Assembly (NCBI RefSeq): GCF_011075055.1
Contig: NC_058153.1
Location: 12,710,001-12,774,000 of the forward strand
Length of the DNA stretch: 64,000 nt
From: Mangifera indica
Lineage: Eukaryota > Streptophyta > Magnoliopsida > Sapindales > Anacardiaceae
Reading direction: 5' to 3'
Shown here: positions 21,540 to 33,260 of the stretch, piece after piece
How positions within the stretch are numbered: the first letter of the stretch is position 1
Layout: the number at the start of each line of letters is the position of its first letter
Notes under the pieces: generated by a model
Told to the model about the DNA's origin: nothing
The model's database searches: none
Seen by the model: only the letters and a program-made list of their open reading frames with translations
Position numbers and translations under genes: made by a program

Positions 21540-23270
21540 ACAAAATATGATCTTACTGATAATGAATTTATGGTATTTGCCTAGAAACAAAATAAAAAAG
21601 ATAAAGAGAATTCCATAACATAGTTCAAATGAAAACATAGAGTCATTTCCAAATGAAAAATTATAAGCATGATATCAAATATCACTCAGACAAAGCTAAT
21701 GTAGTCACAAATGCCCTCAACAAAAAAGTATATTTATCACAGTTGACGATTCAGGGAGAGATAGTTAGATTTAGACTGAATAAATTGAGTTAGTGATTGG
21801 GGCTTTAGCAAGATTGAAGATCGAATCCATTTTGATAAAGGAGATCAAGACGATTCAACTACAAGATGATAGGTGTAGGTAGAGAATTCAAAAGATTTAA
21901 GATGGTTTCAAAACAAATTTTTAGTAGATAGATGATGTGCTAAAGTTTAGAGGTACAATTTGTGTCTCACTAGTGATAAAGTTACAACAAAGGATTTTTT
22001 TAAAGGCTCCCAGTTCTTTTTACACCGTCCCATCCTAAGGGTGTAAAAATGTATTGGGATCTAAAGAAGAGTTTTTAATAGTCTAACATGAAAAGAAAGG
22101 TAGGTGAATATGTGGCTAAGTGTCTCACTTATCAGTAGATTAAGACCAAACACTAGAGACTATCAAAATCACTTTAGTCTCTAAATGTACCCAAGTAAAA
22201 GTAGAAGCATCTTTCCATAGACTTTATTATTAGGCTCTCGAGACTTCAGAATAGTGTTAATGCATTGTAGGTAGTAGTTGATAAATTAACTAAGATAATG
22301 AATTTCTTGCCTATTAAAGACACCACCCCTATTGATCAGTTGGAAAAGCTATATATTTGAGAGATTATCAAATTGCATAGTATGCCTAAGACGATGGTAT
22401 TAAATAAAGACACAAAGTTATGTCAGTTTTTGGAGGAGTTTACATAGATCATTGGAGAATAATTTGGCCTTCAGTACAACTCCTTACCTACAGGCTAAGA
22501 TGACCAACATAATGTTAGAGGATATATTAAGAACTTACTATTTGGACCATAGGATGAGTTGATTTGAGATGATGCCTTTAATGAAGTTCATCTACAATAA
22601 CGGTTATTAGGAACAATTTAAATAATCCCTTATAAGACACTCTATGGTAAGAAGTATCATTCTCCTCTACATTGGGAAGAGTTAGGTGAGAGAGATGTCT
22701 TGGTTTAATCTCTAAGACTAGAGATGACTCAAAAAATGATTAAAGAAGTCCAACTAATCAGATAGAGAATAAAATAGGCCCAAGATTGGTAGAAGAGTTA
22801 TACCAATCAGAGACGTTAAAATCTGAAGTTTTATATAGGTGATAAAGTTTTTATTAGAGAACCATTTTTAAGCATATGATGAGGTTTAGGAGAAAGGGTA
22901 AATTTTCTCCTAGGTACATCGACCTATATGAGATAGTAGAGCAGGTCAGTAAGGTAGCTTATAGATTTGTACTACTAACGAGCATAAATTGTATTCATGA
23001 TGTGTTCCATATTTCATCATTATGTAAGTACATTAGTGATCCTTCTCATGTGTTGAGGACCAAGAAGACTCAATTATTAGAGGATTTGAGTTATGATGAG
23101 AGATTAGTCCAAATCTTAGATAAAAAGATCAAACAGCTAAGGAATCAAAGTATTTTTGGAAGAACCATAAGATTGAAGAGGCTACTTGGGAGATGGAGCA
23201 AACTATGAGAGATAAGTTACTTGAGCTTTTTTTTAGTGAATTTTGGGTCAGAAAACAAGAGAGAAGAAAT
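21540..23270 (+). pseudogene. Ty3-gypsy (Tekay/Del) polyprotein 3' portion, decayed
   Basis: In order: a VFA-type RNase H piece (21540-21585); KYHSDKANVV and the NALNKKVYLSQLT join (21675-21745); decayed integrase zinc-finger (22010-22160); integrase core with DKLTK, FLPIKDTTPIDQLEKLY (22270-22360); EFxYNN-type and TLYGKKYHSPLHWEELGERD (22580-22700); VSPMR-like and RRKGKFSPRYIDLYEI (22876-22935); VFHISSLCKYISDPSHVL (23001-23055); and a chromodomain-like C-terminus with EDLSYDERLVQILDKKIKQL, then EEATWEMEQTMRDKLLELF after a frameshift (23171-23235). The 3' LTR follows directly. Only 22876-23208 is open. No RT, protease or gag was found upstream, so the element is 5'-truncated. Confidence 0.88.
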
Positions 23271-25250
23271 TGTAACACCCATAGATATGTCATAAAGGCA
23301 AAAAAATCTTTTTACATGAGTTTAATTGTTATGTGAAGGATTAAATATGATTTAAAAGTTAAAGTGTGAGCTTTCAGTAAGACGCAACCATAACTTCATA
23401 CTAGTGTGTCATTGTCACATCAACCAAAGGAGATAATTCCATGTAAATTTTACATTTAAGTGATACATAGTTATGTCTATTAAACATATTTTCAGTTTAT
23501 ATATAGGATGTTGCTGCTTTTTAAGGATTATTATCTCTAATCCCCAAACACATGATTTTTTCTAGAAAGTGTGAGAGTTGATCAACCAAGCTCTATGATT
23601 GCAATTTCAATGATTACTTTTTGGTGACATGGACAAGGGAAAACTAGAGAGAAGAAAGTCCTTTTGTGTGTTCACTCTATGACATACAGAGGTAAGTAGA
23701 GATTTTGCTATCCTTCTTTGGTATATGATATTATGCTAAATCCAGAAGCATGCCTATGATTTTGGTATATAGGTGTCTGTTGATTGAGAATTTCAATGTG
23801 GTTCAAGTGTGTTGCCATTAGTAAGTATAATTGATATGGTAAGTTGTTAATGGCAATTGCATATTTATATATATTTAGATGTTTAGTTTTTTTTTTTAAT
23901 AAAAGCATGAATCTGTTTAGATGAGAATCAAAAGGTGTATATATGGTCTAATGAAGGATAATTCGCTTGTTTGCTAATTTGTAGTTATGATTTTGAAACT
24001 TTGAATGAAGGGTTAAGGTTGTGCTTTTGTATTTTGTTAGAATGATGCATTCAAATGCAATATAAAATGCTTCGTTGAGATTTCTGATGTGTTGTATTAG
24101 TTATAAAATCGTTAGAGACACTTTGGTTAAGGTATTAAACTTAAAGAAGGCGAAAAAACCAAATCAAAGTGCAAAATTAGGTCTCTCAGCTTGTTAACTA
24201 TGTTCGCCATAAGATTGTACGGTATGGAACACATGCGTGTGTGCCCAAACACCAGATTTATGTCAGGTTTTCTAGCGATCTAATGATTGTTAGACGTCGT
24301 TGACTGGTTAACAGTTAACTAGGACATATGAACTTCCCTCATATAGTTTTAGCACGACTGCATGTAGGGTAAAATAACTAGAATACTTTTAAGAAGTAAT
24401 GCGATCGAGAAGACAATAGAAAATGAAAGAAATGATTCTCTGAAAGGGCACACACTCATGTGTGTAAAAATTTAACACATAAGGAAATGCCACGATAATA
24501 GATGGTTATGTATGAGTAATGAGAGACATGCCCCTGTGTGTCCATGGATACACACTCGTGTGTGTGAAGCAGTTCAGAGAAAAAGAGAAAGAAAATTAAG
24601 GTAAGGATATATGGGTTATCCTAAGAGATAGTACATAGATCATGGATACATAATAGTATTTCATATGTGTAAGAGTTAAGTCGTAGGGTGGCACAAGATA
24701 TATTGTTAGGTGGAAGCAAAAGCAAGTCAAGTGAGTAAAGGTTTAAAATGCATGCATGTTAGACATCAGAGAATCGTTACAAAGGGGCACTATGAGTACA
24801 CATTCCTTACACTGCTTGTAGAGAAGCACGTCCATCATAAGACATTAAACCTATTGTAAGTTACTTGCTCATAGTAAAGCCTAGATTAAAATACAATTTG
24901 GTGTAATGAAATATAGAGATAATTCACATGACCAAAGTGTCAAATCATTGTATTCAATCCAAACTAATCAACCTAGCATACAGTTACAATTATGGCTTCC
25001 TGATTCAAAAGTTTTCACCGGGTCAATATGGTCGTGCTAGATAAAAATTTGAAAAATAATTCCTTAGTGACTAAACGGGACATAATTCAATCCGAAAGTT
25101 ATAACATGCAGCATAGATATTCTCTAGAGTATAGTATGTGCACAAAGACATTGTATAGGACCCATCACCATTCATAAGGGAGTTTAATGTCGATTGCGAA
25201 TGACAGAGATAGTAAGGGTTAATTACATAAGGAGCACATATATATTATAG
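23271..25250 (+). mobile_element. Gypsy 3' LTR (start clear, end approximate)
   Basis: It starts TGTAACACCC right after the purine-rich GAGAGAAGAAAT, the classic polypurine tract/LTR border of plant Tekay-type elements. Inside are a TATA-like TTATATATAGG (23496) and the short palindromes CACACACTCATGTGTGTG-like (24450) and ACACACTCGTGTGTGTG (24553), which are common in LTRs of this group. No clear TGTTACA-type 3' border is visible. I place the end near 25250, where the next pseudogene begins. Confidence 0.6.
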
Positions 25251-25369
25251 TGTTTATTCACATTTTCAACCACAACACAATTTTCCAATGAACGTTTAAG
25301 AGAGTAAGTCTTTGGGCAACAACAGGGAGTTTGGTTGTTGTGCTTTGGATCAAATGCAACTTACCTTAA

Positions 25370-25909
25370 GGTAACTATCATAAGCTTACCCATATCACTT
25401 GGTGTTAGCTCATTTTGGAATAGTTGCTAACACACAAGCCATCCATTTCTATAAGGCTCATTAGACTAAAGCCAACATTTCTTGGCATATATTTTGAATA
25501 ATTTCTCGAGAAATATGCAAATTTTAATTTATAGGAACCATCCCTGATCATGTTATGCACTACTTTAGTACTAAAATAGCTTTGAAAATTAGATTCTTCA
25601 ATAGTAATATTTGTCCAAGGAAAATTTTTGTAGGAGCATACACTATGAAACCTAATTGATGCATTATCATAAGCCATAACTACTTCCATCTCGATTTTGA
25701 AGGTACCAAGCCATATATGCTAGTTATTGGCATATAATTGGACATCCCAATGCCCATTTTGTTGTAGTACAACACCTTGGAATTTTACAAGGGCAACATT
25801 ATTCACATGGCTTGCATGCAGGATCGATATTACTGCTAGTTGAATTGGGCAACTATGTAATCACATTTGTTATACCATTTAACGTCACACTTAACATTTC
25901 TTCTTCCAT
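25370..25909 (-). pseudogene. AP2/ERF-B3 (RAV-type) transcription-factor pseudogene, copy 1
   Basis: RAV-family proteins are nuclear DNA-binding factors with an AP2 domain followed by a B3 domain. Here an ATG at 25909 opens MEEEMLSVTLNG and stops after 18 codons. One base out of frame, 25787-25640 encodes an AP2 domain: VVLQQNGHWDVQLY, a TAG at 25722, then HIWLGTFKIEMEVVMAYDNA. The RAV linker follows (NFPWTNITIEESNFQ, VVHNMIRDGSY). A second frameshift then leads into the B3 start, QLFQNELTPSDMGKL (25426-25382). The rest of B3 is lost. The normal protein is around 350 residues, and this copy covers about half with one stop and two frameshifts. Its 3' end abuts the gypsy LTR, so insertion may have truncated it. 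Confidence 0.85.
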
Positions 25910-26010
25910 TGTTATTCCGAAGAACAAACATGTTGCATAAGATTAATGACATGCAATACTGTTACCTTGCCATCAATATTGTTTAATAGAAATTAGAGTA
26001 AATTATTATT

Positions 26011-26562
26011 GTTTTTAGTAATAGGTGCGTTTGAATTGAAAAATTATCGTATCACTTAAAACCTCAAATAAATAAAAAGAAAGTCGAGGTTTTTATCTTG
26101 CTCTATAAAAGAGGACTCTTAGTATTCCAGCTTCATTTATTCATGAGTGAAAAAAAAAGTATAACAACCATCATTTTACAATTTTAAAAGAGAAAGTCTA
26201 GTCACTATGGCAGATTGTATCTTAATACAAGGTAATTGATTTTATATAATATGAAATTTTATCTTTACAATTGTAAGTCTAATACATCTCTACATGGTAT
26301 ACAACAGTAGTAGAATGTCACAAATGAGTGTGATACCTCAATTTGGTAATCTTTTCACCTCTAGTCTTCAAATTAGAAGATCATTTGACAAGTCTAGGTC
26401 CATGTCCTTCTCCTTTTATTTTTGTTAAAAGTGATAATGAAACTGAAACACCAATAGTCTTTCTTTATAGAGCAAGAAGAAAATTTTAACTTTTTCCTAT
26501 TTATTTGAAGTTTTAAGTGACACGATACATTTTCAATTCAAATGCATCATATTATTAAAAAC
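26011..26562. mobile_element. Non-autonomous DNA transposon with long terminal inverted repeats
   Basis: The left end reads TGCGTTTGAATTGAAAAA, then ATCGTATCACTTAAAAC, CAAATAAATA and GCTCTATAAA. The right end carries the same blocks in reverse complement in the same order, giving inverted repeats of roughly 100 bases. The interior is unlike any transposase I recognise. The sister copy at 49408-50204 is 242 bases longer inside. A CTATAAAAGAGG TATA-like box lies in the left arm at 26101. Confidence 0.6.
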
Positions 26563-27137
26563 ACTAACAACCTACTCCAACTTTGGTTAAACCATCTACC
26601 TCCATTACTTGAACTAAATTTACTCTTCACAATATATAACAATGAATGATTCACTAGCATAAGCTTATATACAAATAAAAAAGAAAATTGAAAAAAAGAA
26701 TGCATTAGAGAATGAAAACCTGTGCAAACCATACTCCTTTTCTTCAATCACTATATACACCAACTTATGAACTATGTTGACATAAGCACACATCTATAAA
26801 ACTAAGCATATTCCAATTCCATCTTTAAAATAATAGCCATTTTGGAGTAAAGAGTAGACATCAAGGGCACTAACAACATAAGTTAACTTATGAGTAAACT
26901 AGTCCAAAATAATTACAGATATATTTAAAACCTATCTTGACACTTATAAGTGAATTAACCACAAGCTGCAAAAGCAGTGAGGAAAGACAACATATCCAAT
27001 TCAAAATTTTTTGTCTCAATGGATAGAACATTTTTTAATAACTAAAATATTATTATTACTAATCCACCAAACATTATCACTAGATGAAATAATCTAATTT
27101 TTTCTTTTTTTTCAATGTATGTAATTAAGGCCATTAA
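26563..27137. repeat. Submodule Ra (copy 1), left part; no gene recognised
   Basis: Homologous to 29960-30506 in the same unit and to 50205-50783 and 53620-54128 in the next. It includes a conserved block with TGGTTTGCACAGG (minus strand). No open frame is kept in register between the four copies. Confidence 0.4.
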
Positions 27138-27335
27138 GGGGTGGATTCAAGCTAAACTCTTGGTGACATTATTCATCCCTCCACTGATATTGTTACGCTA
27201 CTAGTGATACTATTTATCTCATTGGCAACCCTCCAGTAATACAATATAACAACTCAAACAAGTTTATCCTCAAATTGGGTATTATGAATTTAAGTAAAAC
27301 TAGAGTCAGCCTTATACTTAGCTCGAATCCACCCC
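27138..27335. mobile_element. MITE, 198 bp, TAA target duplication (Harbinger-like)
   Basis: Starts GGGGTGGATTCAAGCTAAAC and ends TTAGCTCGAATCCACCCC, an inverted repeat of about 18 bases with one mismatch. It is flanked by TAA on both sides (27135-27137 and 27336-27338), the 3-base duplication typical of PIF/Harbinger-type (Tourist) MITEs. Related copies are at 30507, 50784 and 54129. Confidence 0.75.
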
Positions 27336-27676
27336 TAAAGACAATAAATGAATTTTCCTTGTCGTTCAATGTAAAATATTTTTTTTATGCACATTACTAG
27401 AAAAATGGTCTTCTACACCAATTGATTTTCATAGTTTTTAATTGCATTTAATCAATTTCAGCTCTTACAACACCAATAGTTGATTTCAAACCTTGAATAA
27501 AAGGCTAAAAATGCATATTAATTAAGAAATACAAAATTCATTAGTAAACATACCATATTCAAATATTTCTCAATAAAGGAAGCTCATAGTAGTGAAGAAG
27601 GTAGGAGACCTCATTGGTTTTATTTTTATTTGCTTGAAATTTGAGAGGTTGAATTTGAAAATTTTGATTTTATATT
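27336..27676. repeat. Submodule Ra sequence between MITE and LTR
   Basis: Contains ATTACTAGAAAAATGGTCTT near 27392, which resembles another CACTA-like terminus (CACTATTAGAAAACTGG in the sister copy at 51047). No gene seen. Confidence 0.35.
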
Positions 27677-28180
27677 TGTTAAGATTATGAGAAGAATGTT
27701 GATTAGAGTGAAGATATGGGTAGCAGATACATTGATAAAATCATGTGGACTCGAATGCAAAGGCAAGGAGAAGGTAGATGTAATAACTGGGTGGCGGGTA
27801 AAATGGAATAAATGAACACTTTGTTTTAAAGTGTTATGTCGCATTGTTTAGTTAAGTCTAGATTGAATTGGAAATTTATTAGACTTGGTTGTAATAATAG
27901 AAAAACAGGAGAAGAATTTGGGTTTTGTTCACAACTCCTCGAATTGTCGATTATCATTTTGGATTCTATTTAATTTTCTTTTTTTATTTGTCATCTACTG
28001 CAAGGGATCAAACTTGTAAATGTGTTGCAGTTCTCCTTGTTATTATATAAAACAACATTTAAGGTTATTTTATTCAATTAATAGTGTGTTGGTTTGCTTT
28101 AATGTCTTAGAAATAGACTATTTGTATTTTGTTTTGCTTAAGTGTTGTGATTCAGGTCTTGAAGATCCTAAGTTACTAAA
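27677..28180 (-). mobile_element. LTR, near-complete, 504 bp
   Basis: Runs from TGTTAAGATTATGAG to about ACTAAAA, aligned with the complete LTR at 31298-31801. Read on the plus strand it includes the AACTCCTCGAATTG block and an ATATAAAACAAC motif. The right border is decayed. Confidence 0.55.
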
Positions 28181-29225
28181 AAGTTATCACCTGACCTAAA
28201 AGCTTAATCTAGTAGATAGAAAAAAAGATTAGCTTTCTTGGTTTACAATGTTGCTCAATTATCCCTATTAAGTTAGTATTTAACCTAAAATAAGCTCAAT
28301 AAGATAAACCTCCAAGGATTTACACTCTTGCATAATTCCTTTAGTTAGGGTCACATGTAATCTAAAAGGCTCTAATTTTATGTTTCGACTTAACCCTAAA
28401 GTTCAAGCTAATAGGTAGAGACTTCACAATAATACCTAAATCTCTACCTTCAGTATGAATACAAGTCTCAGCGTTTGTGTAAGTAAATATGTACCACTAT
28501 TAAATGTCTTATGAAACCTTTTTAATTTTCATACCAGATTCACATATCATGTAAATTGATTTGCCATCAATTTTGCATTTACAAATAATGTTTTTAGAGA
28601 AATTTTTGACTTTCTAATTAGAATTTAAGTACAAACACTAATGGGTAACATTTTATCAAACAGATGCAAAGTTCAGAAAAATAAAACCATGTGTCTTACC
28701 AATGATAACTAATTTATGTTTTAACAATGATTGTGTGATAGAATAATTTTCCATTAGAAATAAAATGTCACTCAATCATACAATGATAAATCATTATTTT
28801 TATATATATATATATTAGTACTCAATGTTAGTACACATAATTTTACTCCTTTTATAGAGTGAACAATCATCCTCTTACAATTTATGAGTAAAAAATTTAT
28901 ACAAAAATCTAGAGATCAAACTAAAATTAAGTTGAGAAACTTCTAACAAAACCTCAAGACAAATATAACATATCTTGGTATCGATTGCTAACATAATAGT
29001 TGCTCACCCAAAATCTACCTAATAGATAGTTTTAGTTGAACACATGAAATATGTATATGGTAAAGTATAATAAACACTTGATTTGAAATGACCTTTTAGA
29101 TTAGTTTTGCTTCTTGAAGTAATCAATTAAATTAAGAAAACCTAGAATTGCTTTACGATAAATGATTCTAAGTTATTATGTAAGATAAATTCTAAATCAA
29201 CTTTGCTAATTGAAGACAATTTTAT
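28181..29225. repeat. LTR-flanking repeat with palindromic MITE (28700-28852)
   Basis: Same succession as after the other LTR copies. The MITE here has a (TA)n run of about 16 bases at 28799-28814 in its right arm. It ends in shared AT-rich sequence. No gene seen. Confidence 0.4.
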
Positions 29226-29955
29226 ATAAGCCTAGCTAGCTCAGCTAGGTTAGATGATCGGTTCAATTCAAACCAAATTTGAATTGGAGCTTTAACATGG
29301 TAGCTCAATTTAAGTTTGGTTCAAATTATTCTCTAACAATACTATTTATCTTATTGAAGACCCTTTGAAGAATGTTTATCTAGCTCGAATGAGCTTAGAC
29401 TCAAACTGAATGTTATAGATTTGAATCGAGTTCAAACTACTTCCTATTCAAGCTCGACTTAATATGAATAGATCTAGGTTTTGATATAATGTAAAAGACA
29501 TACCTGTAGGATCATTCCAAGTTCAACACTAAGCCACCATAAAAGATTTTAGGGCAAGCTTAGCAAAAGGATTAGGTTTGGGTTCATATATAATTTCACA
29601 ATTGTCAAGAGAGAGCCTTAAATGGCTCAATGGCATTTTCTTAATCATGGGGAGCATTAAGCTAGTAAAACTAGATTGATGCACAAATTTAAGGTTTTTA
29701 TTTTTCCAAATTACATCCTACTACAGTAAATAGTTTAAATATGCAGATTTTCAGCCCAGATGTGACATTTCATAGCTAATTCTTGATTTTCAAACCCTAG
29801 TTCACTATCTTTGAGTAATCAAGTCAACCTCAAACTTTGAGAAAAAGAAAATCATAATTAGATGAAAAATAAAAATGCAGTAAACAACTTTAAAACCAAG
29901 TTTCATGAAACATGGAGCATATCACTTCATGCAAGTTTTATTATTATTTTATTTT
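29226..29955. repeat. Interspersed repeat with AGCTCGAA/TTCGAGCT-like dyads
   Basis: Begins GCCTAGCTAGCTCAGCTAGG and is rich in TCAAACCAAATTTGAATTGG, GCTCGAATGAGCTTAGACTC and GAATCGAGTTCAAACTA. The sister copy lies at 52825-53600. It looks like an unclassified plant interspersed repeat, and no frame is conserved. Confidence 0.4.
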
Positions 29956-31297
29956 TTAACATTTTTAGTGTGCCATGCACATGTTACACTACTAAAACCA
30001 ATTAAATGGAGTATTATATAACCATGAATGCTTCCCTAACATCAGCTTATATACAACTCTAAAACAGAAAAAAAAAAAAAAAGACACTAGAGATTGAAAA
30101 CTTGCACAAACCATACTCCATATCTTGACCTCAGTCATAACCTACACTAACTTCAAATTATGTCAATAGAAGCACACATCTATACACCTAGCACATTCCA
30201 GTTCCATCTTCACAACAATAGCCCTTCTGACATAAACAATGGATATTTAGGGCACTATCAACTTATCTTAAGTAGTGAGTAAACTAGGAATCCCAAATAT
30301 TTAAAAATATTGATAAAAATAGCCTATCAACCACAAGTTACAAAGACACTAAGTGAAGACAACAAAAGCAATCCAAATTTCTTTGTCCCAATGGATAAAA
30401 TATTTTCTGATAACTAAAATTATTATTACTAGTCCACTAAATATTATTACTAGATGAGAGAATCTAAATTCCTCATTTTTTTTCAATGTATCTAATTAAG
30501 GTCATAGAGGTGGATTCAAGCCAATCTCTCGATTTCGACTTGTTTGTCTCTTTTACAACACTATTTATCCCTCCACTGATATTGTTACCTTGCCAGCAAA
30601 ATTGTTTATCGCATTGACAACCCTTTAGTAATACAACACACTAGCTCAAACAAGCTTGAGTTCAAGTTATATATTATGGATTTGAGTCAAGCTCAAGCTA
30701 GCCATGAGCATGGTGGAAATCTACCCCTAAAGGCCACAAATGAATTGTCATTGTCATTCATTGTAAAATGGTCTTTTATGCCAACTAATTTTCATAGTTT
30801 TAAATTGCACTTAAACAATTTCAGCTCTCACAACACCAAAAAGCTAATTTAAAATCATGAATAAGTGGATGAAAGGGCATATTAATTCAAGAAAAACAAA
30901 ATCCATTTGTCAACATACCACATTCAAATATTTCTCATTAAAGGAAGCTCACAGTAGTGAAGAAGACAAAATCCATTAGTCAACATACCACATTCAAATA
31001 TCTCTCATTAAAAAAAGCTCACAATAGTGAAAAAGATAGTAGACCTCATTAAGTTAAATGTTTTATTTCTTTATGTTACCAACCACTAATAGGAAACTTT
31101 AATTAATTTATGTATCAATCTTCCCTGTGCTTTAGATAAAAAGATCAACCTCTTAGGTTTTAGAAAGTTGCACCATTCCTTATGTTTAGTAAATAATTAA
31201 ATTAAAAGATTATTAAACTAGTTGGTGGAGGCGTCAGTTTTGTTTTCATTTGGTTACAATTTTGGAAGTTAAATTTGAAATCTTTGGCTTTGATACT
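29956..31297. repeat. Submodule Rb (copy 1), tandem homologue of Ra
   Basis: Aligns with 26563-27676 at an offset of about 3.4-3.6 kb. It includes the related MITE at 30507-30727 and an internal direct repeat: CATTAGTCAACATACCACAT...AAAGCTCACA(G/A)TAGTGAA occurs at about 30900-30965 and again at 30970-31035. No gene recognised. Confidence 0.45.
30507..30727. mobile_element. MITE related to the 27138 element
   Basis: Left end AGGTGGATTCAAGCC and right end GGTGGAAATCTACCCC. The inverted repeat is decayed, the element is about 221 bp, and its centre differs from the 198-bp version. It sits at the homologous position in submodule Rb. Confidence 0.6.
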
Positions 31298-31801
31298 TGT
31301 TAGAATTGTTTGTGGATAGAATTATGTAGATTAGAGTGAAGATGCGGGTAGCAAGTAAATTGATAGAATTATAAAGATTGGAGTGAAAATACAGGTAATA
31401 AGTAGATGTAATAGGCAGGTAGCAGATCAATTGGAAATATTGTGTTTTGGAGTGCTATGCAACATTGTTTAGTAAGTCCAAATTGAACTAGAATATTTAT
31501 TAGAGATGGTTGCAACAACAGAAAAGCAAGAGAAGAATTTGGGTTTTGTTAGGTTAGTTTTTAGCTAATTTAGGGGGTTTTGGCTCTTTGAATTGCGAGT
31601 AAGCAATTTGGGTTTTGTTTTTTTTTTCTTTCTTCTTCTTCTTTTTTTTTTTAATCCAGTGCAAGGGACCAATCTTGTAAATGTGTCCTTCTTAATATAT
31701 AAAATAGCAGTAGTAAAGGCTCGTTCATTCAATTTATGGCGTGTTAGCTTGCTTTAATTTCCTGTTCTAATTCAGCTGTTAAAGGTTCCAAGTTCTTAAC
31801 A
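31298..31801 (-). mobile_element. Complete solo-type LTR, 504 bp, with adjacent primer-site-like motif
   Basis: Borders TGTTAGAATTG and TTCTTAACA. Immediately to the left, AAGTATCAAAGCC on the minus strand matches the initiator-Met-tRNA primer site TGGTATCAGAGCC at 10 of 13 positions. So the LTR is the 5' LTR of a minus-strand element whose internal region is not recognisable. Related LTR copies or fragments lie at 3112, 7439, 15347, 27677, 51322 and 54911. Confidence 0.6.
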
Positions 31802-32966
31802 ATATCACAATAAGCTATCACCTGACCAAAAAACTCAAGCCAGTAAATAAATAAAAAGATTAGCTTCTTAAGTTTACAATGCTAATCGATTGTCTTTATT
31901 ATGTTAATAATGGACCTAAAATAAGCTCAATAAGATAACCCTTGAAGGATTTAAAGTCTTTCATAATTCCTTTAGTTAGGCTCATATCTAAATTGAAAAG
32001 TTTTAGCTCTAATATTATGTTACACTTAACCCTAAAGTTCAAGCTAGTAGGTGGAGGCTTAACATTACTACTAATATATTTATCTCCAATGCGAAAACAA
32101 GTCCTTATGTGTGTTAGCGTAAGTGAATATGTACCATTGTTAAATGTCTTATGGAACCTTTCAAGCTTTAGACTAGATTCACATAGCATGTTAAATGGTT
32201 TTCCTTCAATTCTGCATTGATAGAGAAAGATTTCAATGAAATTTTTTACTTTCTAATTAGTATTTAGGTACAAATACCAATGGCCAACTTTTTGCCACAC
32301 AAATGTAACGATAATAGCAATAAAACTATGGCTCTGAATAATAAATATTAATTTATGTACTAACAATAGTATGTTATTATGTGAATGAATAATTTTTAAT
32401 AAAAAAAATAACAAGTTATCATTAGTACATATATTAGTACTCAATGTTAGTATACATAATTTTACTCCTTTCAAATAGTGAACAAACATCTTACAAATAA
32501 TGAGTAAAAAATTTATACTAAAATCTTTAAAGATCAAAATGAAATCAAGTTGAGAAACTTCTAGCAAGCTACAAGATGAGCTCGAAAGACTTTGGTCACA
32601 ATTGCTGACATGGTAGCTCACCCAAAATATACCAATAGATGGTTTTAGTTTAACACATGAACTATGTATATGGTAAAGTATAATAAATACCTTGATTTAA
32701 AATGAATTTTTAGATTAGTTTTGCTTGTTAAAATATTCAATTAAATAAGGAAAGCCTAGAACTTGTTTATGACAAATGAATCTAAGTTATTATGTGAGAT
32801 AAATTCTAACTTAACTTTGCTAATTAGACATTTTTATGTATTTCCAAATCATAAATGTCTACAAAATAGCATCTCACATTGTTTAACCACCAAAAACACA
32901 CCTTACTAGGAATTAAACAGAAATGACATGTAAAGCTCATGACATAAAAAGTTGAACAATATTTGC
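31802..32966. repeat. LTR-flanking repeat with palindromic MITE (32337-32464)
   Basis: Includes the second primer-site-like GCTCTAATATTATGTTACAC at 32008. The foldback MITE follows, with arms TTATGTACTAACAATAGTAT and CATTAGTACATATATTAGTA. The remainder is AT-rich. Reading frames on both strands across the first 400 bases overlap each other and are not conserved. Confidence 0.45.
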
Positions 32967-33260
32967 CATGACAAAAAATTTCAATTTAGGGATAATTTCA
33001 GTTTCAACCCACATGATCAATTTAGGGGATGAAATTTTGATTTCGTCCACCAAAGTATAACACTTAATTTTATAAACAAAATATTTAGGAATGTTTTTAG
33101 TTTTATCCTAGAATGATCATTTTAGTTGAAAAGAATTTAATTTTCGCCCACCAAATCATAACACTTAATTTTAGACATAAAATATGTAGAAACGTGTTCA
33201 ATTTTATCCCAAAATGATCATTTTATGAGACAAGATTGTAATTTCATCCACCTTTTATGA
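32967..33260 (+). mobile_element. CACTA-like transposon end, longer form, first bases mutated
   Basis: The terminus reads CATGACAAAAAATTTCAATT, decayed from CACTAC. Two and a half subterminal units of about 100 bases follow (TGATCATTTTAGTTGAAAAG, then TGATCATTTTATGAGACAAG). Confidence 0.5.

Noticed and set aside
22876..23208. Open frame treated as a host gene (also 46226-46597)
   Set aside because: It is the C-terminus of a Tekay/Del gypsy polyprotein, directly before its 3' LTR, with the upstream part broken.
29229..29275. tRNA- or SINE-like A and B boxes (TAGCTCAG...GGTTCAATTC)
   Set aside because: The boxes are only about 15 bases apart, too close for a tRNA promoter, and no cloverleaf or acceptor stem forms. 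It is part of an interspersed repeat.
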